From: Actinacidiphila acidipaludis
GTDB lineage: Bacteria; Actinomycetota; Actinomycetes; Streptomycetales; Streptomycetaceae
DNA length: 64,000 nucleotides
Direction of reading: 5' to 3'
Assembly (NCBI RefSeq): GCF_019890725.1
Contig: NZ_JAINZZ010000002.1
Location: forward strand, 124,001 to 188,000
Shown in pieces: positions 62,527-64,000 of this stretch. Numbering within the stretch: position 1 is the stretch's first letter; every line of letters starts with the position of its first letter. The notes below the pieces were generated by a model, which had not been told where the DNA came from, did no database searches, and saw only the letters and a program-made list of their open reading frames with translations. The translations under genes were made by a program, and so were the position numbers.

Positions 62527-63558
62527 GTGGCGTCCCACCGTCGTCCCAAGCCGGCAACCCGCACTCGCGTGACCGTGCTGACCGCGACCGCCGCAGCGGC
62601 CGTCGCGCTCTCCGCCCAGGCCGCGAACGCGACCCCCGCCAAGCCGTCCGTCAAGGACGCCAAGGCCAAGGTGGACGCCCTCTACACCCAGGCGGAGCAG
62701 GCCACCGAGAAGTACGACGCTGCCAACGAGAAACTGCATACCCTCCAGAAGGACGCCTCAAGCCTTCAGGACCAGGTGGCCCGGCAGCAGCAGCACCTGA
62801 ACCAGCTCCGGGACGGCCTCGGCACCATCGCGGCCTCGCAGTACCGCAGCGGCGGCATCGACCCGTCGCTCCAGCTCTTCCTGTCCTCCAACCCGGACAG
62901 CTACCTGGACCAGGCGACCACGCTGGACCAGCTCGGCTCCCTCCAGGCCAACGCGCTCGAGCAGCTCCAGAACGCCAAGCGCACCCTGGACCAGGAGCGG
63001 GCCGAGGCCACCACCAAGCTCGCCGAGCTCCAGAGCACCCGCACCGAACTGGCCCAGCGCAAGGCCGAGGCGAAGAGCAAGCTCTCCCAGGCCCAGCAGG
63101 TCCTCAACTCGCTGACCCAGGCGCAGCGCGCGCAGATGCAGCACGACGACGCGCTGGCCGCGAGCCGCGCCAGCTCCCGGGTGAACCTCGGCAGCGCGCC
63201 CGCCGCGTCGAAGTACGCCGCCGCCGCGTTCGCCGCCGCCCAGACGAGGATCGGCGACCCGTACGTCTACGGCGCCACCGGCCCGAGCTCCTTCGACTGC
63301 TCCGGCCTCACCTCCTGGGCCTACAAGCAGGCCGGCGTCTCCATACCGCGCACCTCGCAGGAGCAGGCCAACGCGGGGACCCGGATCTACTCGATGTCCG
63401 AGCTGCGCCAGGGCGACCTGGTGATCTTCTTCGGCGACTACCACCACGTCGGGCTCTACGCGGGCAACGGCATGGTGCTGCACGCCCCGAAGCCGGGCGC
63501 CTCGGTGCGCTACGAGTCGATCGGCGACATGACCTTCGAGTTCGGCGTCCGCATCTGA
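62527..63558 (+). CDS. Secreted NlpC/P60 peptidoglycan hydrolase
   Basis: 343 residues. Signal peptide (about 1-36), two long coiled coils (about 40-90 and 130-210), then an NlpC/P60 domain (about 225-343) with catalytic Cys258 (FDCSG) and His307 (HHVGLY); LHAP supplies the third residue region. It cuts peptide stems of peptidoglycan, as RipA-like proteins do. GTG 62527 directly follows the riboswitch; a GAAGGAG lies within it, so translation can be shut off. A paralogue starts 158 bases after its stop. Confidence 0.95.
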   Translation: MASHRRPKPATRTRVTVLTATAAAAVALSAQAANATPAKPSVKDAKAKVDALYTQAEQATEKYDAANEKLHTLQKDASSLQDQVARQQQHLNQLRDGLGTIAASQYRSGGIDPSLQLFLSSNPDSYLDQATTLDQLGSLQANALEQLQNAKRTLDQERAEATTKLAELQSTRTELAQRKAEAKSKLSQAQQVLNSLTQAQRAQMQHDDALAASRASSRVNLGSAPAASKYAAAAFAAAQTRIGDPYVYGATGPSSFDCSGLTSWAYKQAGVSIPRTSQEQANAGTRIYSMSELRQGDLVIFFGDYHHVGLYAGNGMVLHAPKPGASVRYESIGDMTFEFGVRI

Positions 63559-63585
63559 TCATCGGCGGTACGGCGTACGGGTGAT

Positions 63586-63605
63586 GAACCCCTTTCCGGG
63601 GGTTC
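63586..63605 (+). terminator. Short hairpin terminator after the first NlpC/P60 gene
   Basis: 7-bp stem (63586-63592 with 63599-63605) and a 6-base loop, 27 bases past the stop. Confidence 0.55.
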
Positions 63606-63678
63606 GCCGCCCGGCGCGTGTGACCTGCGGCGCGAGGCCGGCGGCCGGCGCCGGTCACACGTACGGGCGGCTCGTTCT

Positions 63679-63708
63679 TTGAACTCCGCGTCGCCGCGTG
63701 GCTACTGT
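63679..63708 (+). promoter_or_regulatory. Housekeeping-type promoter of the second NlpC/P60 gene
   Basis: TTGAAC (63679-63684), 18-base spacer, TACTGT (63703-63708). The start codon follows 9 bases later, so the mRNA would be leaderless. Confidence 0.75.
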
Positions 63709-63716
63709 CTGCTGCC

Positions 63717-64000
63717 GTGGCTTCCCATCGACGCTCCCCGCAGCCGGGCCTGGCCGCCCGTACCACCCGTGTGACCGTCCTGTCGGCGGCGGCCGCGGCC
63801 ACCGCCGCGCTCTCCGGCGCCGCCGCGCAGTTCGCCGCGGCCGACCCCGGGGGCGCCGGCGACTCCGCCTCCCGCGTCGACGATCTGTACCAGCAGGCGG
63901 AGCAGGCCACCGAGGCGTACGACGCGGCGCAGGAGCGTACGCAGCGGCTGCGCGCGGAACTCGGCACCCTGCAGGACCGGGCGGCTCGCGGCCAGCAGCG
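63717..64000 (+). CDS. Second NlpC/P60-type secreted hydrolase, C-terminus cut by window edge
   Basis: Only the first ~94 residues are visible. GTG 63717 opens with VASHRRSPQPGL, close to the VASHRRPKPATR of the upstream paralogue. A signal peptide (about 15-40, Ala-rich) and the start of a coiled coil follow: VDDLYQQAEQATEAYDAAQERTQRL matches VDALYTQAEQATEKYDAANEKLHTL of the first gene. The catalytic domain lies beyond the window, so the class rests on this similarity. No ribosome-binding site; a promoter 9 bases before implies leaderless translation. Confidence 0.82.
   Translation, partial: MASHRRSPQPGLAARTTRVTVLSAAAAATAALSGAAAQFAAADPGGAGDSASRVDDLYQQAEQATEAYDAAQERTQRLRAELGTLQDRAARGQQ

Noticed and set aside
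1-64000. Prophage, insertion sequence, secondary-metabolite cluster or defence island
   Set aside because: No transposase, integrase, PKS/NRPS, restriction or toxin-antitoxin gene was recognised; gene order looks like conserved Streptomyces core.

Overview
The window is a stretch of actinobacterial core chromosome. It is most probably from Streptomyces or a close relative in the Streptomycetaceae. The evidence is a very high G+C content with GC-rich third codon positions, many GTG starts, several genes with little or no leader, a GlnR box at glnA, a SAM-IV-type riboswitch, and the gene orders lipB-lipA-small ORF-DUF4191-RDD-glnA, lpd-E2-GntR-aceE and ctaCDF...ctaE-qcrCAB. From memory these orders match the S. 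coelicolor chromosome around SCO2135-SCO2200. I saw no insertion sequence, prophage, CRISPR array, tRNA or rRNA gene.

Layout. 1-5400: a truncated beta-lactamase-fold serine hydrolase, a Tat-exported GH99-like glycosidase with an F5/8C module, a PstS-like membrane-anchored binding protein and an Fpg/Nei DNA glycosylase. 5.5-10.7 kb: glnA with its GlnR box, RDD and DUF4191 membrane proteins, and lipA and lipB for lipoate synthesis. 11-17 kb: an NsdA-like regulator, an FAD oxidoreductase, a TIGR01777 epimerase, a DUF4240 protein and a tandem GNAT. 17-25.7 kb: the 2-oxoacid dehydrogenase locus (aceE, a GntR regulator, a two-lipoyl E2, lpd) and pepA. Lipoate from lipAB is the cofactor of this E2.

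26-32 kb: cobalamin lower-ligand genes cobS, cobT and an MBL-cobU fusion, interleaved with an MprF/LysX-type DUF2156 protein and its rhomboid-like partner. 32-39 kb: envelope-stress genes, comprising an HtrA-like lipoprotein, a methyltransferase, DUF3043, pspA-pspAA behind a SigE-like promoter, and a NarL-type two-component pair. 39-46.5 kb: nadA, erpA, a PfkB kinase and a cysteine desulfurase-TusA fusion. NadA carries an Fe-S cluster, ErpA delivers such clusters and the desulfurase supplies sulfur.

46.7-56.4 kb: the aa3 oxidase and bcc reductase genes (ctaC, ctaD, ctaF, ctaE, qcrC, qcrA, qcrB), split by an L,D-transpeptidase and a degenerate receiver protein whose promoter region carries a near-consensus Rex operator. 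56.5-64 kb: trpD, then a SAM-IV riboswitch, a six-codon ORF and a class V PLP enzyme, an Lrp-ligand-domain/rhomboid protease pair, a coiled-coil NYN protein, and two tandem NlpC/P60 hydrolases. The first hydrolase lies behind a probable c-di-AMP riboswitch and the second behind a promoter that predicts a leaderless mRNA.

Most of the window is conserved housekeeping DNA. The points most worth a second look are regulatory (riboswitch plus mini-ORF, Rex site, SigE-like promoter, operator-like palindromes) and enzymatic oddities (CobT lacking the expected catalytic Glu, degenerate MBL-CobU, degenerate receiver).
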